Shown piece after piece: positions 20,139 to 30,118 of a DNA stretch of 43,971 nt; positions within the stretch are counted from its first letter, which is position 1, and the number at the start of each line of letters is the position of its first letter. The stretch comes from a virus. The translations under genes were made by a program, and so were the position numbers. The notes under the pieces were generated by a model that saw only the letters and a program-made list of their open reading frames with translations, was not told the DNA's origin and did not search any database. The stretch is taken from the IMG/VR virus record IMGVR_UViG_3300046673_000032, positions 1 to 43,971 of that record; one strand, 5' to 3'.

Positions 20139-20912
20139 GTGTCAAACTGGAAAACTGTTTTGTCGGATTGGTCGGGTTACGCTCTCACGTTGGTCTTGGG
20201 ATTCGTGAGCGTTCCCTCGGCGTCGGTGCTGATTGAGAACATCTACAACTACATCGCGGCTTCGATCTCGGCGGGTGCATCTCCTATTGGCGCTCCCCCG
20301 GCGTGGTTGCTGTTGGCTCTTTCGGTTATCGGGTCTTTGCTGGGTCATGCTCTCGGAATCAGCCATGTACAGGTCAAGAAGGCTTTGCGCCTCAAGGGCT
20401 TGATTAAAATGCTGGCATTGTTCGCGTTCTTTGCGATGGTCGGGACGGCCTCGGCTTACGAGTGGAACATTCCAGCCAATCAGGTTCGTTTCTCTCAATC
20501 CACGTTGAAAAGTTTGGCGTTGAATAAAAAGCTGACGGCGGGAACGAGTGAGACGGACATTATCACGGCCCCGACCGCCGCGCTTGCTTGCGGGACGGTT
20601 AAATCCTCATACGGGTTTAGTTTCTCGTATGCGGTGCTGGTCGGAAAAATTTCATACGTGAACGACACAACCAGCAACTACTCAAATTATTTCGGGTTGG
20701 GTGTTTCGGGTTACGCCGACTTGGGAAATTTTATGACGACCGATTACAGCATAAAGGACACATTTAAAGGCGGATTCAACGCGATCCTTCCCGAAATGTG
20801 CGGCGTCACTCCGGGTGTGTCCGAGGTTTGGGCCTACAAGCAAAAACCTACTTTTCTCGTAACGGCAAACGTTCCGTTGGGATCGACTCACAAAGTTTGC
20901 AAGGTTCATTGA
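20139..20912 (+). CDS. Holin-like domain fused to a secreted beta-rich protein (257 aa)
   Basis: GTG 20139 has an AGGAGG site. Residues 13-32 and 54-75 are hydrophobic helices as in a two-span holin, ending in a basic HVQVKKALRLKGLIK. An in-frame Met91 then opens a full signal peptide, MLALFAFFAMVGTASA, before YEW, followed by a beta-rich domain with GLGVSGYADLG and YGFSFSYAVLVGKISY, as in small outer-membrane barrels. It reads as two genes joined without a stop. An internal start at ATG 20409 could release the second part (weak AAGGGC upstream). Possible roles are holin plus an outer-membrane lysis or exclusion factor. Confidence 0.65.
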   Translation: MSNWKTVLSDWSGYALTLVLGFVSVPSASVLIENIYNYIAASISAGASPIGAPPAWLLLALSVIGSLLGHALGISHVQVKKALRLKGLIKMLALFAFFAMVGTASAYEWNIPANQVRFSQSTLKSLALNKKLTAGTSETDIITAPTAALACGTVKSSYGFSFSYAVLVGKISYVNDTTSNYSNYFGLGVSGYADLGNFMTTDYSIKDTFKGGFNAILPEMCGVTPGVSEVWAYKQKPTFLVTANVPLGSTHKVCKVH

Positions 20913-20926
20913 TTCGTTATTCGTTC

Positions 20927-20958
20927 GGCGGGGTGGGTCAAACCATCCCGCCTTTTTT
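20927..20958 (+). terminator. Strong rho-independent terminator of the lysis operon
   Basis: GGCGGGGTGG (20927-20936) pairs with CCATCCCGCC (20943-20952, one G-T pair) over a six-base loop, followed directly by six T. It ends the rightward recombination-lysis transcript. It separates this operon from the leftward virion block that ends at 20961. Confidence 0.9.
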
Positions 20959-20960
20959 AT

Positions 20961-21890
20961 TTAAGCATATAATCCAGTAGACGTTACCAGCCATCCCTTA
21001 TATAGAGAAGTTCCAGCTGGAGTGTTAATAAATCTAATCATGGCCCATCCATTTTCTGGGATAACAACATCAGATGGAATGTTAAATCTATTAATCGCCA
21101 ATGATTCGGTGTTTTTAGATTTCAAAGTTATGGTTCCCCCTATCACATTAAACAATAGCAAATCTGTATCTATTGTTCTGCTTTCGGAGTTTATCCCAGT
21201 GATGTTTACGACTTCTGAAGTAACTATTCCCAGTTCGGTAACATTTCCATCCGCGAAATCTTTCCCAGCAGTATCAACCGGGCTATAATTATTTATAGTC
21301 CCGTTAATTACCGGAGCAACCATTGTGTAAACATAAGGAACATATGCCGGTCCAGCCGGTCCTTGAGGTCCAACTGCGCCTTCTGGAGGTTGAACGCCAA
21401 GGTTTCCATCTTCATCGAACACGATCGTTTTATTTGCTCGAATATAGGCCGTTGGAAGATCAAGCGTTGTAGCCCCAGCAGGTTCACTATCAGGAGCTTT
21501 GACGCTCTTGGATATTTGTTCCTTATTCTGCAAGTCTTCCAACGCAAGTTTGTCAAACTCATTTTCGTGCAACACAGCGTAGTATTCCGCGTTGTTTCGT
21601 ATTGAAGTGATTTGAGTACCATCCAGGTTGGATATGATCGAAAGTTTATACCCGGAGCTAAGTATATCCGTGAGCGTTATCGTTCCGCCTTCGGTATAAT
21701 CCGTTGGTGCTTTGATTCCAACAACCGTGTAATCGTCGTTTATTACCAAGTCTGCGCTTGACCCGGTTGAAACCTTGGTAACTATCAGCCTCAGGTTCGA
21801 GATGTTGAACACGCAAAACGAAAATGTGAATGGTCCAGCTATGCCTGTCCCGGCATAATCAGTGCGTATGGAAGTCGATGCGATTGTCAT
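20961..21890 (-). CDS. Tail fibre, T7 gp17-like N-terminus
   Basis: A 309-residue fibre. Residues 1-130 match the T7-type fibre base: TDYAGTGIAGPFTFSF, DLVINDDYTVVG, EGGTITLTD, GYKLSIISN, then FDKLALEDLQ. This part plugs into the short tail. A short collagen-like GPQGPAGP lies near residue 175, and the C-terminal third (VVNITGINSESRTIDTDLLL, RFINTPAGTSL) would form the beta-structured receptor-binding tip. It is the last gene of the leftward virion block, 2 bases below the giant internal protein. Confidence 0.85.
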   Translation of the reverse strand: MTIASTSIRTDYAGTGIAGPFTFSFCVFNISNLRLIVTKVSTGSSADLVINDDYTVVGIKAPTDYTEGGTITLTDILSSGYKLSIISNLDGTQITSIRNNAEYYAVLHENEFDKLALEDLQNKEQISKSVKAPDSEPAGATTLDLPTAYIRANKTIVFDEDGNLGVQPPEGAVGPQGPAGPAYVPYVYTMVAPVINGTINNYSPVDTAGKDFADGNVTELGIVTSEVVNITGINSESRTIDTDLLLFNVIGGTITLKSKNTESLAINRFNIPSDVVIPENGWAMIRFINTPAGTSLYKGWLVTSTGLYA

Positions 21891-21891
21891 T

Positions 21892-24800
21892 TTAGTACCT
21901 CGTTTTTCTGGTTAACAAATCTTTGATGGATGCGTTACCATTTTCGGCAATATCGTCGTATAAGTTTTCGGCCCATGTATCAATTAGTTTCGGAACATGA
22001 GATACTTCAGAATAGAATTTAATCATTTCTTCGGCATCTTTCTTTTTAAATTCATTATTATTGAAAATCATTTTTTCGGTATTGGATAAACCGTAAATCG
22101 CATCTTCTCCAATTTGTTCTAATGGAAGCAAATGCAACGCAGGTTTAAATGCGTCGCTTTTTTTTGTTACGGCTCTATACGCGAAAGAAGCTAAGTTTTT
22201 TCCTCCAGGAGCCAATTCCAAAGCAGAAGTACCAATCTTTTCCCAAAGTCTCTTTTTCTGTTCTTCGTCATTTTTGTTTCCATTTGTTGAAGAAATATTT
22301 CTTAACAATTCTGAAGAACCAAATCCTATCAAACTCATCATTAATGGGAATCTAACAATCATTCTTGCCACAACAGCGGAGGCGGCCAGGAATCCTTTGC
22401 TATCATAAGCTGGTCCAACTTGTTTTCCCATTTTATAGGCCCTGTTATACATCGTTGCAAACACTTGATATGCCGGACTAAAGCTCTTGGTTAATTCCCC
22501 TCCTCTCATAACTCCGGTATGTTGAAGTTTAGAGGCGCTTCCCAAAAGGTTATCTACCGTTTCGGAAGCCATGTATTTTGCGGTTTCTTCGTTTTTGCCC
22601 TCTTTAATTGCATCAGAATAAACTCTGTACCACTCAACGTGAGAAACAATTTTATCTGCGCTCCGTTCAGTTATGAACGTTGTATGTTCAATGAATGAAA
22701 GCAATTTATTCTTTCCAGAAAGCGCTTCGTGTAACGCCTTTGAATCGTAGCTAAACATTTCAGAACGATATTTCATTGAAGGTTCTAGTTCTTGAACCTT
22801 TTTAACCAAGTCGTCAAGTTTTCCGCTCCAAGGGTTGATGCCGTAACCAAACAATATATTAGATGCGTGAGAAACACCTTTTTCCCAGAATATATTATTC
22901 ACGTCCGATCCATATTTAACCAAAAACATTGGGGCTCTGTATCCAATATTATAAAATATGCTGGTGACTCTTCCGTATCTGAACAGTTTATCGAGCATTC
23001 CTTTTGCATCATCACTACCGCAAGCCAAATAATTAACTTGTGTTTGAAATACGCTTGCGCCTCTAACAGTAAAAGCATCTTCTAAGGCCGTTTTAACGTT
23101 CTTGTCTTTAAGTATTTTGTTGGCGTCTCTGATACCTTCTTGCCAAGCCAAATAATGGCATGTATCTTTAATATATTGCTCATGAACTTCGGGGTTTAAA
23201 TTTAACGCTTTTCCCGTACCTTTTTCTATCTGATTTTTCAAAAAACCATTATTAACATCAAAAGGTTTAAACGAGTTCATTTGATCGGGTCTTGAAACTT
23301 CAACGGGCTTAACATCAGTTCCAAAGTCTTTATCATAAGACTTATGGTAATACCATCCTTCGTACATTTTACCTTTAAAAGTAACAGGAACTTTTTCAAC
23401 CGGCTTTGGAGCAACACCATGAGCCCTTAATTCTTGTGCAACGAACTTTGGCCAAAACTTCTCGTCTTCTTTTGAAATATCTGAAATATAATCCATATCC
23501 TTTTCTGTAAGTTTATCTTTCATTCTTTCAATGGTTGCTTCATCAAACCCGTTTCCTTTAATTATGTCCGCTTTGCCAGCAACATTTCCAATGTACCTCA
23601 TTACTCCGTACAGTTGACCAATCGTAAAATCTCTCATTTTCCCATTACCAACATCAACCGAAACCGTTTCATTCATCCGTTTACCAATGCCATCTTTCCC
23701 AAAATGCTTTTCTGCAATGTCTAATTCAGATTTAACGCGTTCATGCGTTAATTCTCGCTCTTTGTTATCGCAATCCCTTAACGGCCTTGTAAAAAACTTG
23801 TGCGCGGGTCCGTCCGGGCCTCCGTCGATGATCTCGGCAAGAGTTTCAATTTGGCCCATTTCAAGCAACGTTTTATCTCCGACCGAAGTCCACCAATGTT
23901 TTAGTTCCTTGGCTCTATCCGAATGAGAATCTCCAACATTGGCCTTAATTGCATCGGTTATAGACTTATTTATTTCTTTTAAATTTGTTTTTGTTTTGTC
24001 ATTGAGCAAAACGTTTTCGTGCCTTCCGTCCGTATAAATGGCACTTACCGCATTAACTACTGTAGATAATTCATCAAGAGTTAAACTGTTTTTATCAATG
24101 GGTTTCGATTCTAACAAATCCACCGGGACATAATCGCTTAATCCTGCGTGTTCCAAACCTTCGGATTTCAACCTACTCAAAAACGATGAAACCGTTTCTG
24201 GCTTCCAAGAACCTTGCGCTCCGGTCATTCCAGTAGCGTCTGAAATTTCTTTTTGACTTTTACCTTCCATGTTGTCTGCCATTGATTCCCAAGTGCCACC
24301 GGGTTGAGGTTTGACCTTATCCGCTAATCCAAACTTTTCCAGCAAACCATGAGCAATTTTTGCGTGTCCAACCGGAACCGTTAATAATGGTCTGTTATCA
24401 ATGGACGTTCTATCAGCCAAGTCTTTGGCCTTGGATTCAAACTTCCCGATTATTTCTGCGTTGCGAATGGCTTGTTTTGCCATCTCGTGATTGATTAACT
24501 CCTTCTCCTTCCAAATGGCCGCATTCTTATAATCTTTTTTATTGGCATATTCCGAGGCTTTAATTGCTGAATTTTTGGACGCCGTTATATATGTCGAATA
24601 ACTCTTGGCTTCGGTCAAACCTTTTCCAGAAAGATTTATTCTGGCCTGTTCTTTTGCCTTCTCTTTTAATGCACCTCTTGAAGCGCGTTCTTCTGCTTGC
24701 GTTTGTTTTTTTACTTCCGAAACTTCTGCAAGTGTTTTTTGAATGTCTTCGTTAGACATTCTCTTGTATAAATTTAATTCTGCACTCAACGCTTCTGATC

Positions 24801-27800
24801 TAGCATCTCCATAAAGCGTTGATATTTTTCCCGCAGTGTCCGAATTATAGGCCAACGGCTTACCAACTCCCAATTCCGTTTTAATCTTTTCACTTATTTC
24901 GTATTTTTTATCTGCGTTAACCATAACCTTTGCCACTTCGGAAGCGTCTTCGTATCCGTATTTAATGGCAAGGGAAGTCAACAAATCTTGTTTTGAACGA
25001 TCTCCATCAATGAACTTTTGAGCCTCTTCTTTGTAGTTTTTGAATCCAAAATCATCAATCATCTTGTATTTAGGGTCTGCATCTACTTCTTTTGTGGCCT
25101 TATCTTCAGCCAAGGCATAGGCATGGGATTCTTCAACATTGTCGTAAGGAATCAAGTTCCTTATTTTTTGCTCAATCACTTCTTCAACAGACCTGTAATT
25201 AATATCTTTCTCCGCCTTGGCTCTTGCAACGTCTTCATCTTCTCCATGCTCCATATAAGATTTCATTTTAGTTTTTAGATTAATGTCAATGGCGTCTTGT
25301 GTAGCCTTTGCGTATCTTGCAGTCCAAAGAGACATTTCATTAGGATCAACTCCCTCCGGGGATTCAGAATTATATCCCATGTCTTTTTCTGCTTTTTTAA
25401 TTTCATCTTTAGACGCCAAAATCCTATCGTAAACTCCGCGCATCCTAGGAGTCATTTCAACTCCAAGATACCTTTGCATGATGTTTGCCGTTGGATAAAC
25501 TTCTCTTACCCAGTTCATAAAACGATCAAACATTCGTTTCATGCCTGGAACAGGAACATCACCTTCCCAAAGCCTATATTCAAAACCACGAGCAAACTTT
25601 TCGTGCATCTCCCTTGCTTCTTTGGTGTACTTTCCGCCTTCTTTTGAGAAAACATCATCCCAAGACTTTGCTCCAACCCACTTAAAGAACGATTCAGAAT
25701 CTTCTTTTAAGTCTTTGGGCGCGCCTTCCAATTCAGACAAATGTTTCATCATGAACAAAAACGCATGTCCGATTTCATGGAACATTGTGGACTTGTCGGA
25801 GTTTTCGTTAAGTAACACTTTAAACGTCATTTTCTTGGTCAACGGATCATAGGCCGGTTGCATTGCTCCGCGATTCTTTTGATTAAACATCGCGTTTTCT
25901 TCTTCGGATATTGGCTTTCTATTTAAAATAAAATCTCTGGCGTCTTGCGTTTCTGGTATTTGACCAGAACGCAAAATTCCAAATTTTTCATTAGCCTCGT
26001 CTCTGTTTACGAATTTGCCATCTCCCAGCAAGAACCCCGCGTCCTTATCAGTTACGTTTTTATATCCAGCAAATCTTGCTTGTTCAAATGCCGCAAAATG
26101 ACCTTCGGTTCCGGTGGTAGCAGTAAATATTCTTCCTGTCTCTGGGTCTTTAACTGCGGCTTTCATGCCTTCAAGTTGCCTCTGTCGATCTTTTATATCT
26201 TTTTCACTGACATTATTTTTCTTAAAAAAGTTATCGTAATCAGATTGGAAAAACTTTTCTGGAGCAGAAACTCCAAAAATTTCTTTTTGCTTGTCTTCCG
26301 AAATAACCGGAGCGTGTTCTTTTGATTCTTCAAATCCAAACATATCCCGAAGTTCTTTAACGGACTTTCCGGTTCTCTCAGAAAACGTTTTGTAACCAGC
26401 GGCAACGGTTTCCCCAAAAGATTTATTTTTAAACTCGTTTTTTATCTTTTGAAGTTCGGATTCGTTTTCATTCTTCTTTTGAACATCTGCCTTTAATTGA
26501 GCTACTGTTTTATCTTGCGGATTTATTTTAATGCTATCTGACAGCTTATCTACATCGCTCTTCCTTTCGGAAGTCAAAAACTTTTCCATTGGAATCACAA
26601 CCTCGGTCGATCCCGGCTCTTGATAAGACTTTAATGCCTCTTCCCCAAATTGTTTTGCAACATTTTCGGGGCCTTCTTCTTGGTAAAGACGTTCAAATTC
26701 TTCCACCGGGATACGAACGTTTTCTGCTCCGTGTTGATCGGTGAATGCTTTTATGGCTTTTTGAGCCATTTCAGTATTCATTTCTGGGATGGATTTAGAA
26801 AGTTCGATTAACTTTCGTTTTGTATCCTCGGCATATTTAACATTGTTTTTAAGAACATCAGATTCAGACTTGTTACCAATAGCGCCTAAAAAGTGTGGCA
26901 CTCCCATTACAGCGCCTATTGTTAATCCTCCGATGGTTGATTCTGCCAACTTGTTACCGAAATTTTCGAACGCTTTGGGGTTCTCTCCGCTTATTTTATC
27001 AACAGCAGAATCACCAAAAAGCTGAGCATCGTTTTGTGCGGACATTCCTAACGTACTTTTAGCGAAATTAGTGAACGCTATTCTGTATGTTGTTTTAGCT
27101 CCTTCATTTCCAAGAAATGAAGCCACAGCGGGAAATGTTTTTGAAAAAACATTTAAAACCGGAAGCATTGTCGCCGCCGTAATCCCTCCTTTGGCGGTTG
27201 CAGAAGCCAAAGCCATTTCGTCAGAAAGACCGTTCTTTTTGGATTCTTCATAACTTTCGGATAAAGTCCCAGCCCCCAAGTACGCCGCCGTTCCAAAACC
27301 TCCAGTTGCAACAGTAGACAAAATCAAAGACGCTATATTTGGAATTTCAGTAGTTAATTTTGCCGCAAGAGCATTGTAGTCGTGGTCTTTATAAGCTTTT
27401 TGCCAAGACGCATCATCGGCAACAGGAGTTGAAATAGTTTTTATGTATTCATCAAGTTTTGTTCTTGCAGATTCAAAAACACTTGGGTCTGAATAATCGT
27501 CATGTGCAATGGATTTTAAAACCTGATTAGGAGCGTCCAATGCGTTTAATGCAAAAGAACCCATCTTCAACGTTCCCTTGTATAAATCTTTTATCTTTCC
27601 TTCGGCGTCCGAAAGACCTTGCAAAGAATTGTGGCAAGCCGCCATGTTCTTGGGGTCTTCAAGAAATCTTGCCAATCCTGGACTTCTATCTTGCAAATTG
27701 TCCCAATATTCTTTATCTGGACCGCTCATTACAGACTTAGCTTCTTTTAAATTGTTTAAAACCTTGTCTGGATCAATTCCAGTTTTTTTAGAAATTTCCA

Positions 27801-28083
27801 AAGCGTCCGCATTGTCATTGGCATTGGAATCTGAAACTTTGCTGTAAAGCGACTGAAGATACGACTTTTTGTCTTCCGATGTTGCAATGCCCATCTGCAT
27901 TTCGCCTTCAACCGTAGACTTGTCTCGATAGTTTGGAACAGGTTTTTCTGGATATGTATTCCCCTCCGTAGGAGCCACCCTTGCCCAAGGCTCTTCCGTT
28001 GGTTGAACCATAGGTTGATTTTGGTCAACAGCTTTTAAATCAGAGCTAGGAGCCACTCTTGTCCACGGCTCATTATCTGGCAT
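21892..28083 (-). CDS. Giant internal virion (polyvalent) protein with HEIGH metallopeptidase motif
   Basis: A 2063-residue protein, the size and place of the largest ejection protein in such phages. It starts with a duplicated motif (EPWTRVAP and EPWARVAP, residues 5-40). Residues about 240-330 are Gly/Ala-rich helical segments with alternating hydrophobic stretches, as in membrane-crossing ejection proteins. At 769-773 HEIGH is a zinc metallopeptidase signature inside STMFHEIGHAFLFMM, seen in phage polyvalent proteins. Long charged helices follow (about 1000-1300). The C-terminal third resembles the large polyvalent-protein-associated regions (TERSADKIVSHVEWYRVYSD and similar) and ends in hydrophobic helices. 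It probably enters the host with the DNA; the peptidase might process host or virion proteins. Confidence 0.8.
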   Translation of the reverse strand: MPDNEPWTRVAPSSDLKAVDQNQPMVQPTEEPWARVAPTEGNTYPEKPVPNYRDKSTVEGEMQMGIATSEDKKSYLQSLYSKVSDSNANDNADALEISKKTGIDPDKVLNNLKEAKSVMSGPDKEYWDNLQDRSPGLARFLEDPKNMAACHNSLQGLSDAEGKIKDLYKGTLKMGSFALNALDAPNQVLKSIAHDDYSDPSVFESARTKLDEYIKTISTPVADDASWQKAYKDHDYNALAAKLTTEIPNIASLILSTVATGGFGTAAYLGAGTLSESYEESKKNGLSDEMALASATAKGGITAATMLPVLNVFSKTFPAVASFLGNEGAKTTYRIAFTNFAKSTLGMSAQNDAQLFGDSAVDKISGENPKAFENFGNKLAESTIGGLTIGAVMGVPHFLGAIGNKSESDVLKNNVKYAEDTKRKLIELSKSIPEMNTEMAQKAIKAFTDQHGAENVRIPVEEFERLYQEEGPENVAKQFGEEALKSYQEPGSTEVVIPMEKFLTSERKSDVDKLSDSIKINPQDKTVAQLKADVQKKNENESELQKIKNEFKNKSFGETVAAGYKTFSERTGKSVKELRDMFGFEESKEHAPVISEDKQKEIFGVSAPEKFFQSDYDNFFKKNNVSEKDIKDRQRQLEGMKAAVKDPETGRIFTATTGTEGHFAAFEQARFAGYKNVTDKDAGFLLGDGKFVNRDEANEKFGILRSGQIPETQDARDFILNRKPISEEENAMFNQKNRGAMQPAYDPLTKKMTFKVLLNENSDKSTMFHEIGHAFLFMMKHLSELEGAPKDLKEDSESFFKWVGAKSWDDVFSKEGGKYTKEAREMHEKFARGFEYRLWEGDVPVPGMKRMFDRFMNWVREVYPTANIMQRYLGVEMTPRMRGVYDRILASKDEIKKAEKDMGYNSESPEGVDPNEMSLWTARYAKATQDAIDINLKTKMKSYMEHGEDEDVARAKAEKDINYRSVEEVIEQKIRNLIPYDNVEESHAYALAEDKATKEVDADPKYKMIDDFGFKNYKEEAQKFIDGDRSKQDLLTSLAIKYGYEDASEVAKVMVNADKKYEISEKIKTELGVGKPLAYNSDTAGKISTLYGDARSEALSAELNLYKRMSNEDIQKTLAEVSEVKKQTQAEERASRGALKEKAKEQARINLSGKGLTEAKSYSTYITASKNSAIKASEYANKKDYKNAAIWKEKELINHEMAKQAIRNAEIIGKFESKAKDLADRTSIDNRPLLTVPVGHAKIAHGLLEKFGLADKVKPQPGGTWESMADNMEGKSQKEISDATGMTGAQGSWKPETVSSFLSRLKSEGLEHAGLSDYVPVDLLESKPIDKNSLTLDELSTVVNAVSAIYTDGRHENVLLNDKTKTNLKEINKSITDAIKANVGDSHSDRAKELKHWWTSVGDKTLLEMGQIETLAEIIDGGPDGPAHKFFTRPLRDCDNKERELTHERVKSELDIAEKHFGKDGIGKRMNETVSVDVGNGKMRDFTIGQLYGVMRYIGNVAGKADIIKGNGFDEATIERMKDKLTEKDMDYISDISKEDEKFWPKFVAQELRAHGVAPKPVEKVPVTFKGKMYEGWYYHKSYDKDFGTDVKPVEVSRPDQMNSFKPFDVNNGFLKNQIEKGTGKALNLNPEVHEQYIKDTCHYLAWQEGIRDANKILKDKNVKTALEDAFTVRGASVFQTQVNYLACGSDDAKGMLDKLFRYGRVTSIFYNIGYRAPMFLVKYGSDVNNIFWEKGVSHASNILFGYGINPWSGKLDDLVKKVQELEPSMKYRSEMFSYDSKALHEALSGKNKLLSFIEHTTFITERSADKIVSHVEWYRVYSDAIKEGKNEETAKYMASETVDNLLGSASKLQHTGVMRGGELTKSFSPAYQVFATMYNRAYKMGKQVGPAYDSKGFLAASAVVARMIVRFPLMMSLIGFGSSELLRNISSTNGNKNDEEQKKRLWEKIGTSALELAPGGKNLASFAYRAVTKKSDAFKPALHLLPLEQIGEDAIYGLSNTEKMIFNNNEFKKKDAEEMIKFYSEVSHVPKLIDTWAENLYDDIAENGNASIKDLLTRKTRY

Positions 28084-28084
28084 T

Positions 28085-30118
28085 TTATTCGACCTTTGTT
28101 TTGTTTACCTTCAGGCGTTTGCTTCCTGGAGTTGTGATTGATTTAGAGTATTCTTGCTGATCGTTTCCAACAGTATACCCGCCTTCAATGGCTTTTTCTA
28201 TGTGTTCGACAGTTATTGGAACAATATTCCCGTTTTCATCCGGAGGTATTGATTTCAAATAATCAATGGCCTTTTTTACGGTTTCAACGCCTTCTGGTTT
28301 TGATAGATACGCGTCAAGCGCATTGTTTACAGAATCAATATCTTTGTACCCACCGGAATGTTTCATGTCTTTAACTATATCTTGGGCAGACGGGCCTATT
28401 TTTGTTTTAAGATTTTCAACATATTTTGCCGTTCTGACCTGTTCTTCTGGAGTGGTTAAGTTTCTATACAACGGTTGTTGCGTAGGAACGTTAAAAGTAT
28501 TCCAAGCGCCGGACAAATTCTTGAAAAATTCAGCGTTTACTTTTTTTTCAGAACCAGGAGTTTCCAGCAAATTTTCATTAGCCCACTTTCTTATTTCGTC
28601 AGGTTTTAAATCTTTACCTTTTAAATAACTATCAAAAGCATCTCTGTTTTTGTAATATTGTTCTGAGCTTTCCCCAAATTTATTTTTCAGCATTTCGTCC
28701 ACGTTATCAACCGCAAGCACCTTTCCTTTATCTAATCCGGTTCCGCTTCCTTTGCTTAACACTGAGTCTACATGTTCCAAACAATCCGAATAATCTTGAA
28801 CGCTTATTTTACCCAAATCTTTATCTTTTTTTAACTGATCCATTTTTTGGTAAACGCTATCGTCTCCGGGTTTTATACCGATTTTAAAATTAACTTTGTA
28901 TTCTGGGTTTGTACGAATGTCTGGAGGAGCATAAGCCCCGGCCGCAATTTTTGTCAAATCGTTTCTACTTACTGGATCGCCCTCTTTTGAATATTTCGCC
29001 CACTGTTTAACGGTTGAATCATAACTATATCGAGGGTCTTTAGTTTGATCGTATTTTTCTTTCTGAGTAATTACAAAATTCTCCCAAGCCCTAAATTCAT
29101 CTGCTTTTTCTCCAATTATTTTTCCCTCTTGAATCTTCGCAAACCTCCACATGTCATTATAAACGGCTTGGGCGTGATTTTCATCTCCTTTAAACCGTTC
29201 ATGGTTTCTTACGTAGTCCCAAAGTTGTTGAGGCTTAACGTTTCCTTGTTTATCAAAAAACTTTTTACTCTCGTCGTCGTAAATTCCTTTAATGCCTTCG
29301 TTCTTGTCTCCATAAAACTCTTGGTATGCCTCAGAAAAGTTAACGTCTGGCTTGTAATGCTCGGATAACTTTTGGTATTGATCTTCGGATATTAACTTTG
29401 CGTCTTTGTCTTTTTTAAGATCATCGGGTATCTGATATCCCAGGTTATGATCTTTTTTCTGATCAGAAATATTAACCCTAACCATTGCATGGTCTTCTTC
29501 GTTTTCTTTTTGAATTGCTTCTGGAGTCCAATGGTTAACCTTGGCCGCCTTTTCATTCATGTCGTGAAGATCGTTTAACGTCTGATTAACAATTGACGGA
29601 TTATCATAATTATTTGAAATCGTGTGCATCATCTGAGCTTTTCGCGTCACAATTGCCTTGGCGTCTATAATTGGTATTTGAGACGCAACATGAGCGCCTA
29701 TTTCAGAAGAAAGACGGTCTTTGTATTTGGCAGTTAAGTTGTCAAACGCTTGCTGTTGTCTTTGGTCTGTGATTCCAGACCTTAAAGATTTCGCGCTTTC
29801 ATCAAATGCTTTTGCGGCAGGAGACACAGCTTCAAATGCGTTTGTACCTTTGTAGTCTTCAGCTTTCCCAACTAAGTTGTCTTTGAGTAGCCCCATCTTT
29901 GTTTCATAATTATTCTGAATCGCAAAATCCGCGTGTTCTTGAGCTTGCTTCATGTAATCTTCGGCAGACTTCTTTACTTCTTCTGCACCTTGAGCGTACC
30001 TCTGATTAACGTCTTCGTTGCTCGGAATATCAATATGTTCCCGAACATCGGGAGTTATTTCAGGTCTAACTTCGGGGGCCTTGAACGGACTTTCTACCGT
30101 TGGAACTCGTGTACTCAT
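28085..30118 (-). CDS. Internal virion protein, gp15-like helical ejection protein
   Basis: A 677-residue, almost wholly helical and charged protein. RQQQAFDNLTAKYKDRLSSE and AHVASQIPII (about 118-150) are typical of podovirus ejection proteins that precede the giant one. No catalytic motif is visible. It overlaps the gene before by 4 bases and the giant protein follows after 1 base. It would form part of the channel extended through the envelope during DNA entry, by analogy with T7 gp15. Confidence 0.75.
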   Translation of the reverse strand: MSTRVPTVESPFKAPEVRPEITPDVREHIDIPSNEDVNQRYAQGAEEVKKSAEDYMKQAQEHADFAIQNNYETKMGLLKDNLVGKAEDYKGTNAFEAVSPAAKAFDESAKSLRSGITDQRQQQAFDNLTAKYKDRLSSEIGAHVASQIPIIDAKAIVTRKAQMMHTISNNYDNPSIVNQTLNDLHDMNEKAAKVNHWTPEAIQKENEEDHAMVRVNISDQKKDHNLGYQIPDDLKKDKDAKLISEDQYQKLSEHYKPDVNFSEAYQEFYGDKNEGIKGIYDDESKKFFDKQGNVKPQQLWDYVRNHERFKGDENHAQAVYNDMWRFAKIQEGKIIGEKADEFRAWENFVITQKEKYDQTKDPRYSYDSTVKQWAKYSKEGDPVSRNDLTKIAAGAYAPPDIRTNPEYKVNFKIGIKPGDDSVYQKMDQLKKDKDLGKISVQDYSDCLEHVDSVLSKGSGTGLDKGKVLAVDNVDEMLKNKFGESSEQYYKNRDAFDSYLKGKDLKPDEIRKWANENLLETPGSEKKVNAEFFKNLSGAWNTFNVPTQQPLYRNLTTPEEQVRTAKYVENLKTKIGPSAQDIVKDMKHSGGYKDIDSVNNALDAYLSKPEGVETVKKAIDYLKSIPPDENGNIVPITVEHIEKAIEGGYTVGNDQQEYSKSITTPGSKRLKVNKTKVE

